Shown one piece after another: positions 37,020-46,731 of a stretch of 64,000 nucleotides of DNA (position 1 is its first letter; every line of letters begins with the position of its first letter). A program made the position numbers and the translations under genes. A model generated the notes under the pieces. It made no database searches. It had not been told where the DNA came from and saw nothing but the letters and a program-made list of their open reading frames with translations. Origin of the DNA: LD21 sp963715785 (lineage in GTDB: Bacteria > Bacteroidota > Bacteroidia > Bacteroidales > VadinHA17); the NCBI GenBank assembly GCA_963715785.1, contig OY970276.1, positions 4,712,001 through 4,776,000 on the forward strand, read 5' to 3'.

Positions 37020-38416
37020 TCATTAGAATAATCCTGTTCAGGATATGCAACTCTTAAGTGATAAATATTGGATAGCCTCTTTTTGAACGCGCCCTTGATA
37101 TCTGATATATCCCTGAAAGTAAAGGGTACATCTGAAAATTGGCCGTTCTGTTCCTGAAGATATATAATCCTTTCAACAAGTTCACTAATGGATTCTTCAG
37201 TGTATTTCAAAAGAGTCCGTGATGAAGCTTCCACCGCATCTGCCATCATTATCAGAGCAGTCTCTTTTGAAAAAGGCTTTGGACCCGGATATGTAAAATC
37301 CTGCTCCTTACTTGTATCCCAGGGATTCAGGTCGGTATATTTCTTGAAAAAATAGTAGGCCACAGTAGTGCCGTGGTGCGTCCTTATAAAATCAATGATC
37401 TGAATCGGAACTTTAAAATTTTTTGCCAGTATGACGCCGTTCCGCACATGATTTATGATCACTTTTGCGCTTTCGTAAGGATCGAGCTTTTCGTGAGGGC
37501 TTATACCATCAGTCTGATTTTCTACATAGTAAGAGGGATTGGCAATTTTGCCTATATCATGATAAAGGGCACCTGTCCTCACAAGCAGAAGATTAGCGCC
37601 CGTTGTTCTTGCAGCTTCTTCAGCAAGATTCGCTACCTGTAAAGAATGCTGGAATGATCCCGGAGCCTCATCAGCAAGCTTTCTAAGCAATGGCTGGTTT
37701 GTATCGGCAAGCTCTAGCAACGTTGAATCGGAAAGGAACAGGAATCTTTTTTCAAATAAAGCTATTATTGGATAACTCACAAGAGTGAGCATCCCGTTAA
37801 CTACGAACAGGTAAAAAGCTGAGAGCCTTATATTCTCAAAACTGCCATCGTGCATCAACCTGAAGCCCAGATAAACAGCCGAATAGCTTATTATCACGGT
37901 CAATGCCGTTAAAAAAAATCTTGCCCTCCTGTATATATTTGTGAGAGTGTAGATTGCTGCCATCCCTGATATGAAGCTCATAAATATGTACAAAAGTGGA
38001 TCGGGAACCATAAAGGCGCAGAGCATAATGGTTATAAGCAGGATGAACAATGCAAGCCTGGCATCGTAAAATGTTCGGATAACAACAGGGATTATAACCA
38101 CCGGTATAATAAACAATACATTCTCATGAGTGAAAGCAAGAGCATACCTGGTTAAAACAACAAATGACAGGATCATGAGAATTATGAACAGAGTTTTCCT
38201 TGTGACCTCAAAAACTTCGGGACGGAAATGAGCGAGAAAGAGCCAAAGCACCAGATAACATGACGAAACCAGAATAATTATCCCTGAAATCCTTATCCAG
38301 CTTACGCCCGGCTCCGGAGGCCAGATATAAACAATGACTACTAAACTTGATATAAAATATATCAGGTTCAGAATATGTTTCCTGGTAGGCTTCCAAAAAT
38401 TCTGAAATTCAGGCAT
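37016..38416 (-). CDS. 7TM-HD (PgpH-like) membrane phosphohydrolase
   Basis: 466 aa from the ATG at 38416 (a TTG eight codons upstream is the alternative). Six or seven transmembrane segments span roughly residues 15-225. A cytoplasmic HD domain follows, with H-S-L-Q-V-A-N-L-A and YHDIGKI (HD at about 286-287), then HHGT. It resembles PgpH-type c-di-AMP phosphodiesterases but lacks the large extracellular 7TMR-HDED domain of about 250 residues found there. Nucleotide substrate is inferred, not shown. Confidence 0.84.
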   Translation of the reverse strand: MPEFQNFWKPTRKHILNLIYFISSLVVIVYIWPPEPGVSWIRISGIIILVSSCYLVLWLFLAHFRPEVFEVTRKTLFIILMILSFVVLTRYALAFTHENVLFIIPVVIIPVVIRTFYDARLALFILLITIMLCAFMVPDPLLYIFMSFISGMAAIYTLTNIYRRARFFLTALTVIISYSAVYLGFRLMHDGSFENIRLSAFYLFVVNGMLTLVSYPIIALFEKRFLFLSDSTLLELADTNQPLLRKLADEAPGSFQHSLQVANLAEEAARTTGANLLLVRTGALYHDIGKIANPSYYVENQTDGISPHEKLDPYESAKVIINHVRNGVILAKNFKVPIQIIDFIRTHHGTTVAYYFFKKYTDLNPWDTSKEQDFTYPGPKPFSKETALIMMADAVEASSRTLLKYTEESISELVERIIYLQEQNGQFSDVPFTFRDISDIKGAFKKRLSNIYHLRVAYPEQDYSND

Positions 38417-38612
38417 TGAACAGATCTTTTTAATGAGCAAAAATAGATTAATTTTAATAAATAAATACTTTGATTAATTCACAACCCGGATTGATTACCC
38501 GTCTGCGACAACGATACGTTCTTTTTAATCTTGAACAGTTGCCACTGGAAGACATACGGCGTTAAGAAGAGGTACAGGTATATTTATTACTTTTGTCAGA
38601 AAATAAATTATC

Positions 38613-39374
38613 ATGGAGAATTTTATTTGTGAGAATGTCTTCGTACCCCTCAGATCTGGCCCCTCGCACAAAGCTGAGATGCTGAGCCAGGTACTTTTTG
38701 GTGAGAAATATACAGTCATTGATAAGGCGGGAACCTGGATGAAGATAGAAACCCTTTTCGACAATTACCAGGGATGGATAGATATTGCCCACCTTCAACA
38801 TTCTCCTGCAGATGATAATTCCGCCGGTCAGGTTCTTAACAGATCACTGCTATGTTTTAAAAACGATAAGACGAAGATGGTCCTTGAAGCAGGATGCGAA
38901 ATCTTTAATCCTGATTTTGAGAACAAGGTCTTTTATCTGGGGAAAAATAAATATACTGCCGGAAGCGAATTCAGCAATGCATATGTATCAGCGAAGAATT
39001 CCATTTCCGATTCGGCGCTTCAATTTGTGAATAGTCCTTATATCTGGGGAGGAAGGCTTCCATCAGGAATCGATTGTTCAGGATTGACTCAGTTACTTTA
39101 TAAAATCAAGGGAATTGCCATTCCGCGTGATAGCTGGAAACAGGCAGAAACCGGCAAGAATATAGATTTTATTGATGAGGCTGAGCCAGGAGACCTTGTA
39201 TTTTTTGATAATGAGCTGGGCAGGATAACACATGTAGGAATGATCCTGTCCAAAGGACTTGTCATACACGCCTCCGGGAGAGTTCGCATCGATGCAATAG
39301 ATCACCAGGGAATCTTCAAAACAGAAATCGGGACTTATTCGCATAAATTGAGGATGATAAGGAGAATATTGTAG
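38613..39374 (+). CDS. NlpC/P60 (C40) peptidase with SH3 domain
   Basis: 253 aa. N-terminal bacterial SH3-like domain (about 5-62, VFVPLRSGPSHKAEMLSQVLFGE), a linker, then an NlpC/P60 catalytic domain with C155 in GIDCSGLT, H207 in THVGMIL and H219 as third residue. These enzymes cut gamma-D-Glu to diamino-acid bonds in peptidoglycan peptides. No signal peptide is visible, so it may act on imported muropeptides in the cytoplasm, as YkfC-like enzymes do. Confidence 0.9.
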   Translation: MENFICENVFVPLRSGPSHKAEMLSQVLFGEKYTVIDKAGTWMKIETLFDNYQGWIDIAHLQHSPADDNSAGQVLNRSLLCFKNDKTKMVLEAGCEIFNPDFENKVFYLGKNKYTAGSEFSNAYVSAKNSISDSALQFVNSPYIWGGRLPSGIDCSGLTQLLYKIKGIAIPRDSWKQAETGKNIDFIDEAEPGDLVFFDNELGRITHVGMILSKGLVIHASGRVRIDAIDHQGIFKTEIGTYSHKLRMIRRIL

Positions 39375-39418
39375 AGACGCCCAATTTGTATAATATAGGG
39401 ATGCCTAAATATATAATG

Positions 39419-39620
39419 TAGGAGCTGTTGATATAGTCCTTTTTAACCGCAAAGCACGCTAAGTAGGCGCAGATCCCGATAGCAATCGGGACGCAAAGTC
39501 AATACATTATAGATCAACTATTTGCGTTTTTTGCTTATCTCGAGTACTCGGGATTGCGACCTCATCCTGAGTTTGCCGAAGGATGCGGTTTATGGATTTC
39601 GACTTTTTCAACAGCCCCTA
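39419..39620. mobile_element. MITE-like element with 20-bp terminal inverted repeats
   Basis: The left end (39419-39438) and the reverse complement of the right end (39601-39620) agree at 17 of 20 positions; the right end reads TAGGGGCTGTTGAAAAAGTC on the minus strand. The outermost TA on each side could be a target duplication. The 202-bp interior has no gene but holds a perfect palindrome around 39475-39491 (TCCCGATAGCAATCGGGA-like) and another Bacteroidota-type repeat near 39563. Too small to encode a transposase, so it would depend on an insertion sequence elsewhere. It abuts the ftcD stop codon. Confidence 0.68.
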
Positions 39621-41312
39621 CTAGTTTAATATTTTTGAATTGATTTTATCGAGAATCGAAGTCTCAGCAGCAATCGCCTGCGACTCTATCTCCTCCCCTT
39701 TTGCAAGAATATCTTTTACAAACTCTTTATCTGTGAGTCCGGCAGCGTTTATTTTAACATTCAGGAAGGCACCTCTTATGCAAGAACGGATTGCGAGGGC
39801 TCCTACACCGGCATCACTAATTGAGTTGGGATTACCATTCTGCATCATTTCATTTATTAATGCGAACCCTGAGAAGGCAGTTTCCATTACCTTAAATGGA
39901 ACAAGTATTGCAGTTTTTGTTGCTTCTCTGATAGCATTGTCCCTGGTTTCTTTATCTGTCGGGCTTTTTTTAGGAAGAGAAAATGCTGCCATTATTCCGT
40001 TGAATGCCCTGGTATCCTCATCAACCAGTTGCAAAAGAGTATTCTGAACTGCTTTCCCTCTTTCGGCCCAGTCTGAAAATTCCTTCCACCTTTCATCCCA
40101 ACCGCGTTTGTGGCTCGACAGGTTGGCTACCATAGTGCCCAGGGCAACTCCCAGGGCTCCAATATATGCAGAAACGGACCCGCCACCCGGAGCAGGGGAA
40201 TCTGAAGCTGTCTTATTCATAAAATCTTTCAGATTCAGTTCAATAAGTTTCTTTTCGTTTTTATCGGCCATGACATATTCAATTACTTTTTCTTCCGGTT
40301 TAAATTCATGGATGTCACTCAGACCCATTGATCGAACAGCTATTTTAATCAGCTCTTCATCGGAAACACCCATTGATCTCTCCTGTTTAGCCAGGTAAAA
40401 TCGTCCAGCATCGAGCAGCGATTTCAAAGGAATCAACCCCACAAGTTCAGATCCGGTGACTCTTATGCCCCTGGCATCGGCCTTGCGGCATACTTCGTCG
40501 AATGCTATATGAACGGGTGTCACCGAGATATCAGTCAGATTCATTGATATTTGTGCAATTCCATATTCTTCTATATACCAGCCGATTGCCTTAACCGATT
40601 TCAGTGATCCGGGGATCATCACTTTTTCTCCTTTTTCATCCTTTAGTATCTTACCTGTTATCTTTCCTCCTTCACGAGCGGGTCTGCCCTTCTCTCTTAC
40701 ATCAAAAGCTATTGCATTTGCACGACGTGTTGAGGTAGTGTTAAGATTCACATTAAATGCAACGAGAAAATCGCGGGCCCCGACAGCGGTTGCACCAGAT
40801 CGTTCATTAAATTGCGCAGGGCCAAAATCAGGTTTCCATTCCTGATCCTCCATCTTTTTTTTCAGTCTTTCATACTCACCTGACCTGCAAGCGGCAAGAT
40901 TTTTTCTCGCGGGCTTCATGGCAGCATATTCATAACAGTAAACCGGTATGCCCAACTCAGTTCCTATTCTTTGAGCCGTTTTATGGGCTATTGCAACAGT
41001 ATCTTCCATTGTAACTCCTGAAACAGGGATGAACGGACAAACATCTGTTGCTCCCATCCGGGGATGTGCACCATGATGCTTCGACATATCAATCAGTTCC
41101 GCTGCCTTCCTTACAGCATGGAAAGCAGCTTCCGAAACCGCTTCCGGGTCCCCGACGAATGTAACAACTGTCCTGTTAGTATCCTTTCCCGGGTCAACAT
41201 CAAGTAATTTTACACCTTCTACCTCTTCAATGACATCAGTTATCTGCCTGATTATTGACATATCCCGCCCTTCGCTGAAATTAGGGACACATTCGATTAT
41301 CTTCTTTTCCAT
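39621..41312 (-). CDS. ftcD: Bifunctional glutamate formimidoyltransferase / formimidoyl-THF cyclodeaminase
   Basis: 563 aa. The N-terminal formimidoyltransferase domain (about 1-300) opens with KIIECVPNFSEGRD and contains HHGAHPRMGATDVCPFIPV. The C-terminal cyclodeaminase (about 345-560) contains FMNKTASDSPAPGGGSVSAYIGALGVALG. It moves the formimino group of formimidoylglutamate to tetrahydrofolate and releases ammonia, the last part of histidine breakdown. hutI lies upstream on the same strand, 127 bp away. The stop codon directly borders the MITE-like element at 39419-39620, so the last residues may have been altered by that insertion. Confidence 0.95.
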   Translation of the reverse strand: MEKKIIECVPNFSEGRDMSIIRQITDVIEEVEGVKLLDVDPGKDTNRTVVTFVGDPEAVSEAAFHAVRKAAELIDMSKHHGAHPRMGATDVCPFIPVSGVTMEDTVAIAHKTAQRIGTELGIPVYCYEYAAMKPARKNLAACRSGEYERLKKKMEDQEWKPDFGPAQFNERSGATAVGARDFLVAFNVNLNTTSTRRANAIAFDVREKGRPAREGGKITGKILKDEKGEKVMIPGSLKSVKAIGWYIEEYGIAQISMNLTDISVTPVHIAFDEVCRKADARGIRVTGSELVGLIPLKSLLDAGRFYLAKQERSMGVSDEELIKIAVRSMGLSDIHEFKPEEKVIEYVMADKNEKKLIELNLKDFMNKTASDSPAPGGGSVSAYIGALGVALGTMVANLSSHKRGWDERWKEFSDWAERGKAVQNTLLQLVDEDTRAFNGIMAAFSLPKKSPTDKETRDNAIREATKTAILVPFKVMETAFSGFALINEMMQNGNPNSISDAGVGALAIRSCIRGAFLNVKINAAGLTDKEFVKDILAKGEEIESQAIAAETSILDKINSKILN

Positions 41313-41379
41313 AAATAATAAAAATAATTCTTTTTATACAGGCCTTATAACTTCCTTACGTTAATTAATTTTCTTTTTT

Positions 41380-41412
41380 TTTGCCCCCTTGCCCCCCTAA
41401 AAGGGGGTTAAT
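41380..41412. repeat. C/G-tract inverted repeat between hutI and ftcD
   Basis: Runs of C5-C6 followed by AAAAGGGGG form a short hairpin on either strand. Similar repeats are common between Bacteroidota genes. A related palindrome (TCCCGTCTGGGCGGGA) lies at 41451-41466 inside the last codons of hutI. Confidence 0.5.
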
Positions 41413-41439
41413 TTCGTAACATAATAAAATACTCTTTAA

Positions 41440-42729
41440 TCAGGAATCAGTCCCGTCTGGGCGGGATTGGGGGCAAATCTCCCCTCTAAGTATTACGGTT
41501 TCTATAAGGTTGCTTCCAAATGCATAAGGCATATATTCGTATGATGGTATCTCCTTAGTTATAAATACATTGGCTACTTTCCCAGGCGCAATTGAACCAT
41601 GTGTTTCGGAGATCCCCATAGCACATGCTGAATTTATCGTGACAGCGTTTATCACCTCTTCGGGCAGCATCCTCAGCTTTATACAGCCCAGTGACATTAT
41701 AAACTTCATATTGCCTGATGGCGATGAACCAGGATTATAATCCGATGCCAATGCAACGGGTAAGCCGGCGTCAATCATTTTTCTCACCGGAGGGTCAGCC
41801 ATACCAAGGAAAAATGCCGAGCCCGGAAGCAGAGTAGGCATAGTGTCAGCTCCCAGGAGTGAATTTATTTCATCATCTCCTGTGAATTCGAGATGATCGA
41901 CCGAGAGAGCATTGTATTTTACTCCTGTCTGGATCCCCCCTGAATAACCGAGCTCATTGGCATGGAGCTTTGCAGGTAGTCCGTATTTTATGCCTGCCAT
42001 TAAAATCCTTTCGGTATCATTGACAGTAAAGAACCCGGTATCGCAGAAGACATCTATATAATCGGCAAGTTCCGCAGATGCTACAACAGGAATCATCTCA
42101 TTGATAATTAGGTCAATGTATTTGTCCCTGTTGCTTTTGTATTCTTCAGGAATAGCATGAGCGCCGAGAAAGGTAGCTTTTACCTCCAGCAGGCACGAAT
42201 CCTTAATTCTTTTTATTACCCTGAGCATCTTAAGCTCATCCTCAAGGTTCAGTCCATAACCACTCTTAATTTCCACTGCACCAGTGCCAAAAGAAATGAT
42301 TTCGTTTATCCTCAGCATTGACTGCCTGAACAACTCATCCTCAGATGTCTCATGAAGCAGCTTTGCTGAGTTCAAAATGCCTCCTCCCCTTCTGGCAATC
42401 TCAGCATACGACATGCCGCGGATCCTGTCAGAGTATTCAATTTCCCTGCTTCCGGCATATACAAGGTGGGTATGTGAATCGCAAAATGAAGGAAAAACAA
42501 ATCTCCCGGCAGCATCGATAGTCCTTATTTCGGGATTTTCAACTGCCTTCTTATTTTTAGAAAGCTCTGCCATCTTACCAAACCCGGCAATCAGGCCATT
42601 TTCTATAAACAGGTATGCATCATTTAATGAGGCAATTTCAGACATTTCTTCACCGCATTTTTTTAATACTGGCAAATCTTCAGTCTGAAGAAGGCATTTT
42701 ATATTTTTAATAAGTAAGCCAGTAAGCAT
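41440..42729 (-). CDS. hutI: Imidazolonepropionase
   Basis: 429 aa, amidohydrolase fold. Metal-binding FCDSHTHLVYAGSRE, then KSGYGL, LGAHAIPEEYK, AKLHANELGY and ALASDYNPGSSPSGN are all intact. It opens the ring of imidazolonepropionate to formimidoylglutamate, which ftcD then handles. hutH and hutU are not in the window. The last dozen residues (Cys/Pro/Arg/Asp-rich) fall in a palindromic intergenic-type repeat, suggesting a recently extended C-terminus. Confidence 0.95.
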   Translation of the reverse strand: MLTGLLIKNIKCLLQTEDLPVLKKCGEEMSEIASLNDAYLFIENGLIAGFGKMAELSKNKKAVENPEIRTIDAAGRFVFPSFCDSHTHLVYAGSREIEYSDRIRGMSYAEIARRGGGILNSAKLLHETSEDELFRQSMLRINEIISFGTGAVEIKSGYGLNLEDELKMLRVIKRIKDSCLLEVKATFLGAHAIPEEYKSNRDKYIDLIINEMIPVVASAELADYIDVFCDTGFFTVNDTERILMAGIKYGLPAKLHANELGYSGGIQTGVKYNALSVDHLEFTGDDEINSLLGADTMPTLLPGSAFFLGMADPPVRKMIDAGLPVALASDYNPGSSPSGNMKFIMSLGCIKLRMLPEEVINAVTINSACAMGISETHGSIAPGKVANVFITKEIPSYEYMPYAFGSNLIETVILRGEICPQSRPDGTDS

Positions 42730-42830
42730 TTAGTCGTATAAATAGGGTCCTAAGGTAGCAATTATTAAAAAAAGTGACCGTTATTTCCATTTTTCTTTAT
42801 CTTTAATGCATTGAACCAAACCTATAACCT

Positions 42831-44165
42831 ATGAAAAAAACCTTCTTTGTTTTTCTTCTGGCAATGCTGGTGCTCTCTGTATCAGCACAGGAGAAAAAAG
42901 TAAAAACCGGTTGGAATTTCGGAGGTGCTCTGCCTGCAATTACTTATGACTCTGACCTTGGATTTGAATATGGAGCTCTGGCAGAGTTTTTTAACTATGG
43001 CGATAAGTATCCTGATTATATTGATCACACTTACACCGAAATATCACGATATACCAAAGGCAGCGGTATTTACAGGTTTATGTTTGAATCGCGTCACATA
43101 ATCCCCGGAGTTCAATGGATCAGCGACCTTAGTTATCTTCCTAATCAGGCTGCTACCTTCTACGGATTCAATGGCTATGAATCGGTTTATAATAAAAGCT
43201 GGATGGATGAGGATTTAAGCTCATACAAAAGCAGGATGTTCTATCGTTATCAGAAGAATCAGTTCAGATTTAAGAATGATTTCCAGGGAAAACTCTCAGG
43301 TGATCATTTAAAATGGAGTGCTGGTATATCCTTCCAGGATTTTTCGACAAATTCAGTCAATATCAATAAACTGAATAAGGGAAAAAAAGACCTGCTTCCA
43401 TCCGTTGATTCGGTTCCCGGTCTTTTCGAAAGATATCAGACCCTTGGAATAATTCCGGCTGATGAGGCTAAGGGCGGCTGGGTAAACACTTTGAAAGTAG
43501 GTCTTACCTGGGACAGCAGGGATAACAGGCCTAACCCGATGAAGGGTCTCTGGACTGAGATAGGTATTGCAGTTGCTCCAAAATTTATGGGAAACAACTG
43601 GGGATTCTCTAAATTATATATTATTCATCGTCAATACTTTACATTAATAGAAAAGAATTTGTCATTTGTTTACCGACTGGGATATCAGGCCACAATTTCA
43701 GGCCATGCTCCATTCTTCTTTGAATCAGAGGTTATCACATCAAGGCTTACAGGAGCAACCTCAGAAGGCTTGGGAGGATCCAAAACTTTAAGAGGCATCT
43801 TGCTTGACAGAGTTGTTGGGGATGCTTTCTTTATGGGAAATGCCGAACTCCGGTGGAAACCGCTGCACTTTATGTTATTTAAACAGGAATGTTACCTGGG
43901 TCTCAACGGGTTTTATGATTTCGGCCGTGTAACAAAAGATATTAAACTGCCTTCGAATCTTCAGAGTACTTTCAATGCAACATATCCGGGTGAAAATTAT
44001 TCTGATTACTTTAAACCGGGCACTGAAAAATTTCATCAGAGTGCAGGCATGAGTGTGATGGTAGTATACAAGGAGAATTTTGTTGTGGCCATCGATTGCG
44101 GGAAAGCCCTGAATAAACAGGATGGCAATATTGGGTTCTCAATCGGCTTAAATTACCTGTTTTAG
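42831..44165 (+). CDS. Omp85/BamA-family outer-membrane barrel without POTRA domains
   Basis: 444 aa with a signal peptide (about 1-19, ending SAQ). The rest is a beta-barrel: LTWDSRDNRPNPMKGLWTEIG, then GLGGSKTLRGILLDRVVGDAFFMGNAELRWKP with an LRG motif in the position of the lid-lock loop, and a C-terminal strand ending in F. No POTRA repeats are present, so it resembles the stand-alone D15/bacterial surface antigen proteins of Bacteroidota. Role unknown. A strong terminator follows. Confidence 0.82.
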   Translation: MKKTFFVFLLAMLVLSVSAQEKKVKTGWNFGGALPAITYDSDLGFEYGALAEFFNYGDKYPDYIDHTYTEISRYTKGSGIYRFMFESRHIIPGVQWISDLSYLPNQAATFYGFNGYESVYNKSWMDEDLSSYKSRMFYRYQKNQFRFKNDFQGKLSGDHLKWSAGISFQDFSTNSVNINKLNKGKKDLLPSVDSVPGLFERYQTLGIIPADEAKGGWVNTLKVGLTWDSRDNRPNPMKGLWTEIGIAVAPKFMGNNWGFSKLYIIHRQYFTLIEKNLSFVYRLGYQATISGHAPFFFESEVITSRLTGATSEGLGGSKTLRGILLDRVVGDAFFMGNAELRWKPLHFMLFKQECYLGLNGFYDFGRVTKDIKLPSNLQSTFNATYPGENYSDYFKPGTEKFHQSAGMSVMVVYKENFVVAIDCGKALNKQDGNIGFSIGLNYLF

Positions 44166-44191
44166 TCAAACCTGATCCTTTATATATTTGA

Positions 44192-44221
44192 AGCTGAATC
44201 CGAAAGGGTTCAGCTTTTTTT
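44192..44221 (+). terminator. Rho-independent terminator after the barrel gene
   Basis: Ten-base-pair stem (44192-44201 with 44206-44215, one G-T pair) closed by a GAAA tetraloop and followed by a run of T residues. Confidence 0.88.
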
Positions 44222-44328
44222 CTGCTTTTCACTGTCGCCATGGAATTAATCTGTTTCCTTTCCGTGTTCTCCGTTTGATCCGTGGTGAACGTTATTTTAA
44301 TAAGTTTTCAGGATCTACAGTGAGCGTT

Positions 44329-45600
44329 TCAGAATCCCTTCAGAAAAAATCCTAATGCAACACCGATGTAATTACCTATCACATAACCTATAATCCCAAC
44401 CGTTAATCCGGTAATGATAACATCCTTGTTTTTAAGTGCCCCTGCAACTACCGGCACGAATGGGGGAGAGAATACAAAAGCAGTAGTGGTGATTAAGAAA
44501 TCATCCGCATTTACCTTAAATATCCTTGAGAGCAGAAGATGCAGTAACAGTGTTCCGAAATAAGCGTATGTAATATACGCAAACAGACCAAGAAATCCGA
44601 TACTGAAAACTACTCCTAGATCAGCCATCGAGGCCACAGTAAAAGAGAATACCAGAATGAAATACATTCCAAGCTGAAAAGTTTTTTCGATCCTGTTTAT
44701 TTTTCCTATCAATGAGGCCAGTATCCCGAGGGTAGTGATCGATAGTATTACAACCACCATTTGTGAGATTTTCGGGAGGATCAGGCTGATCCCGAATGAG
44801 ATAATAAAGATTAGCGCTGCTATTCCAAGGGCGCTCAGAAGAGGGAGCAACCTGTCTTTTCTGAACATACCCGTAAAGTCTTCAAAACTTCCTGCCTCTT
44901 CAATCATCTTATCGGAAACATCGCTGACACCGTTGGCTTTGAAAGGAGGCAGTATTGCCCGGAATATTTTAGGCCCTATTGTGATAAATATTATGAGGGT
45001 TATTGCCCCGACTATCATGTCGTAAGTGCTTGTCATTACAAACAGATTAGGATCAACCCCGAGAGCCAGCTTAAGGGAAACAAGGTTCGGGGTACCGCCG
45101 GTATAAACGCCTACGAGCATGCCCGCCACTTTCCAGGAATCCGGCACAACATGCCTGAATAAAAAGTATCCTGATGAAACAATAACTATCACAGAAATCA
45201 AAGCAAGTATCATTGAGATAAATCCATCTTTTGCAAAATGGAGCCACCTCTTAATATTAAGTGAAAACAAAAGCAACGGAAACGCCAGCGGCACTATTAT
45301 GGAAACCAGCATGTCCTGGACTGAGGCGATTGAATTAACATAATCATCTCCCTGGCGTATTGTCCCTGTGCTGATCAGAGACTCCATCTCTGTGGCAGGT
45401 ATGACAGATCTGCCCTGCAAGGCGAGACGGTATGCATCACTTCCCCGTGGAAGAATGCCTGTACTTCCTAAAATAAGTCCAAAAGCATAAGCAAGAACTA
45501 TCGAGCCCACTTTTTTAAGCACCGGCCATTTCTTGCATAAAAAAATTATAAACAGAGGGAACCCAAAATATAAAGCAACCAGTAATGCGATTCTTATCAT
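44329..45600 (-). CDS. DUF819 family membrane protein
   Basis: 423 aa from the ATG at 45600; a TTG at 45624 would add eight residues. About ten to twelve transmembrane segments. The conserved VGVYTGGTPNLVSLKLALG and GLFAYITYAYFGTLLLHLLLSR motifs and a charged central loop (about 215-255) fit DUF819, a predicted transporter family without proven substrate. It lies just downstream of the fabI terminator on the same strand, so it is likely transcribed separately. Confidence 0.85.
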   Translation of the reverse strand: MIRIALLVALYFGFPLFIIFLCKKWPVLKKVGSIVLAYAFGLILGSTGILPRGSDAYRLALQGRSVIPATEMESLISTGTIRQGDDYVNSIASVQDMLVSIIVPLAFPLLLFSLNIKRWLHFAKDGFISMILALISVIVIVSSGYFLFRHVVPDSWKVAGMLVGVYTGGTPNLVSLKLALGVDPNLFVMTSTYDMIVGAITLIIFITIGPKIFRAILPPFKANGVSDVSDKMIEEAGSFEDFTGMFRKDRLLPLLSALGIAALIFIISFGISLILPKISQMVVVILSITTLGILASLIGKINRIEKTFQLGMYFILVFSFTVASMADLGVVFSIGFLGLFAYITYAYFGTLLLHLLLSRIFKVNADDFLITTTAFVFSPPFVPVVAGALKNKDVIITGLTVGIIGYVIGNYIGVALGFFLKGF

Positions 45601-45628
45601 AAGGTTAGGTGTTAGGTATTTCAAATAT

Positions 45629-45659
45629 AAAAAAAGCGACCTACTGAATAGCAGGTCGC
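45629..45659 (-). terminator. Rho-independent terminator after fabI
   Basis: On the minus strand, GCGACCT pairs with AGGTCGC (45636-45659) around a ten-base loop, followed by seven T residues (45635 to 45629). Confidence 0.85.
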
Positions 45660-45684
45660 CTGAAAAATAGGTGTTTATACTTAG

Positions 45685-46536
45685 TTACATAGCTTCTTTT
45701 CTGTCACAATCGCATTCATCAAAACTCTTCTGGTATTGTTCGATTGCTTTAAGGCTCATACCCATACTGGAAAATCCTCCGTCATGGAAGAGGTTTTGCA
45801 TCGTTACTTTTCGTGTCAGATCAGAGAAAAGGGCTACGCAATAATCTGCGCATTCCTCTGCTGTGGCATTTCCCAGAGGAGACATCCTTTCCGAGAAATC
45901 GATCAGGGAATCGAAGCCATGAATACCGCTTCCCGCGGTAGTGGCTGTCGGTGACTGGGAAACAGTGTTTACCCTTACCTTTTTGTCACGGCCATATATA
46001 TATCCGAAACTGCGGGCTATTGACTCGAGAAGAGCCTTGGCATCGCCCATATCATTATATCCCGACAGTGTGCGCTGAGCTGCAACATAGGAAAGTGCAA
46101 CCACAGAACCCCACTCCTTTAATGCATCAAGCTTATACGCAGTCTGTAGAACACGGTGAAAGCTGAGAGCCGAGATATCGAAGGTTTTCAGCATATTTTC
46201 ATAACTGGTATGCTCATACGGAATGTCTTTGCGGACGTTTGGCGACATCCCGATCGAATGAAGTATAAAATCGAACTGACCTCCGAATATTTTCATGCTT
46301 TCGGAAAGCAGATTTTCGATTTCATCCATTTTTGTAGCATCAGCCGGAATCACCTGGCTTCCGGTAATTTTAGCAAGATCATGTATATTTCCCAGCCGCA
46401 TAGCCACAGGTGAATTTGTAAGAATCAATTCCGCTCCCTGCTCCCATGCTTTCAAGGCAACCTGCCATGCAATCGACTTCTCATTCAATGCTCCAAAAAT
46501 GATGCCTTTTTTCCCTTTTAATAATCCTTCGCTCAT
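45685..46536 (-). CDS. fabI: Enoyl-[acyl-carrier-protein] reductase (NADH)
   Basis: 283 aa. N-terminal nucleotide-binding IIFGALNEKSIAWQVA, then LHSIGMSP, YVAAQRTLSGYNDMGDAKALLE with the catalytic Tyr-x6-Lys, and VNTVSQSPTATTAGSGI. It reduces enoyl-ACP in the last step of each fatty-acid elongation cycle. The C-terminus ends in an acidic, cysteine-containing tail. It has its own terminator and is flanked by a 195-bp gap from recN. Confidence 0.95.
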   Translation of the reverse strand: MSEGLLKGKKGIIFGALNEKSIAWQVALKAWEQGAELILTNSPVAMRLGNIHDLAKITGSQVIPADATKMDEIENLLSESMKIFGGQFDFILHSIGMSPNVRKDIPYEHTSYENMLKTFDISALSFHRVLQTAYKLDALKEWGSVVALSYVAAQRTLSGYNDMGDAKALLESIARSFGYIYGRDKKVRVNTVSQSPTATTAGSGIHGFDSLIDFSERMSPLGNATAEECADYCVALFSDLTRKVTMQNLFHDGGFSSMGMSLKAIEQYQKSFDECDCDRKEAM

Positions 46537-46731
46537 CTTAATAAATTATAAATGTTAGTCAGAATTTTTCCAATGTAAAATTACTAAAATATTGTAAATC
46601 AAATTCTAAGTCATTTCCCCCTCTGAGCTGGCAAATTTCCGCATATTTTCACGACACAGACTACCCGACCTGCTATGCACAAAAAGCGCAATCTGCGGGA
46701 AACACATTCCACTGCGATAATTGATTTGTTC

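Noticed and set aside
44230..44328. Possible small RNA between the barrel and DUF819 genes
   Set aside because: Only a short convergent gap with a common Bacteroidota-like repeat; no promoter or hairpin beyond the terminator.
46537..46731. Regulatory RNA between recN and fabI
   Set aside because: 195 bp with no conserved hairpin or promoter match.
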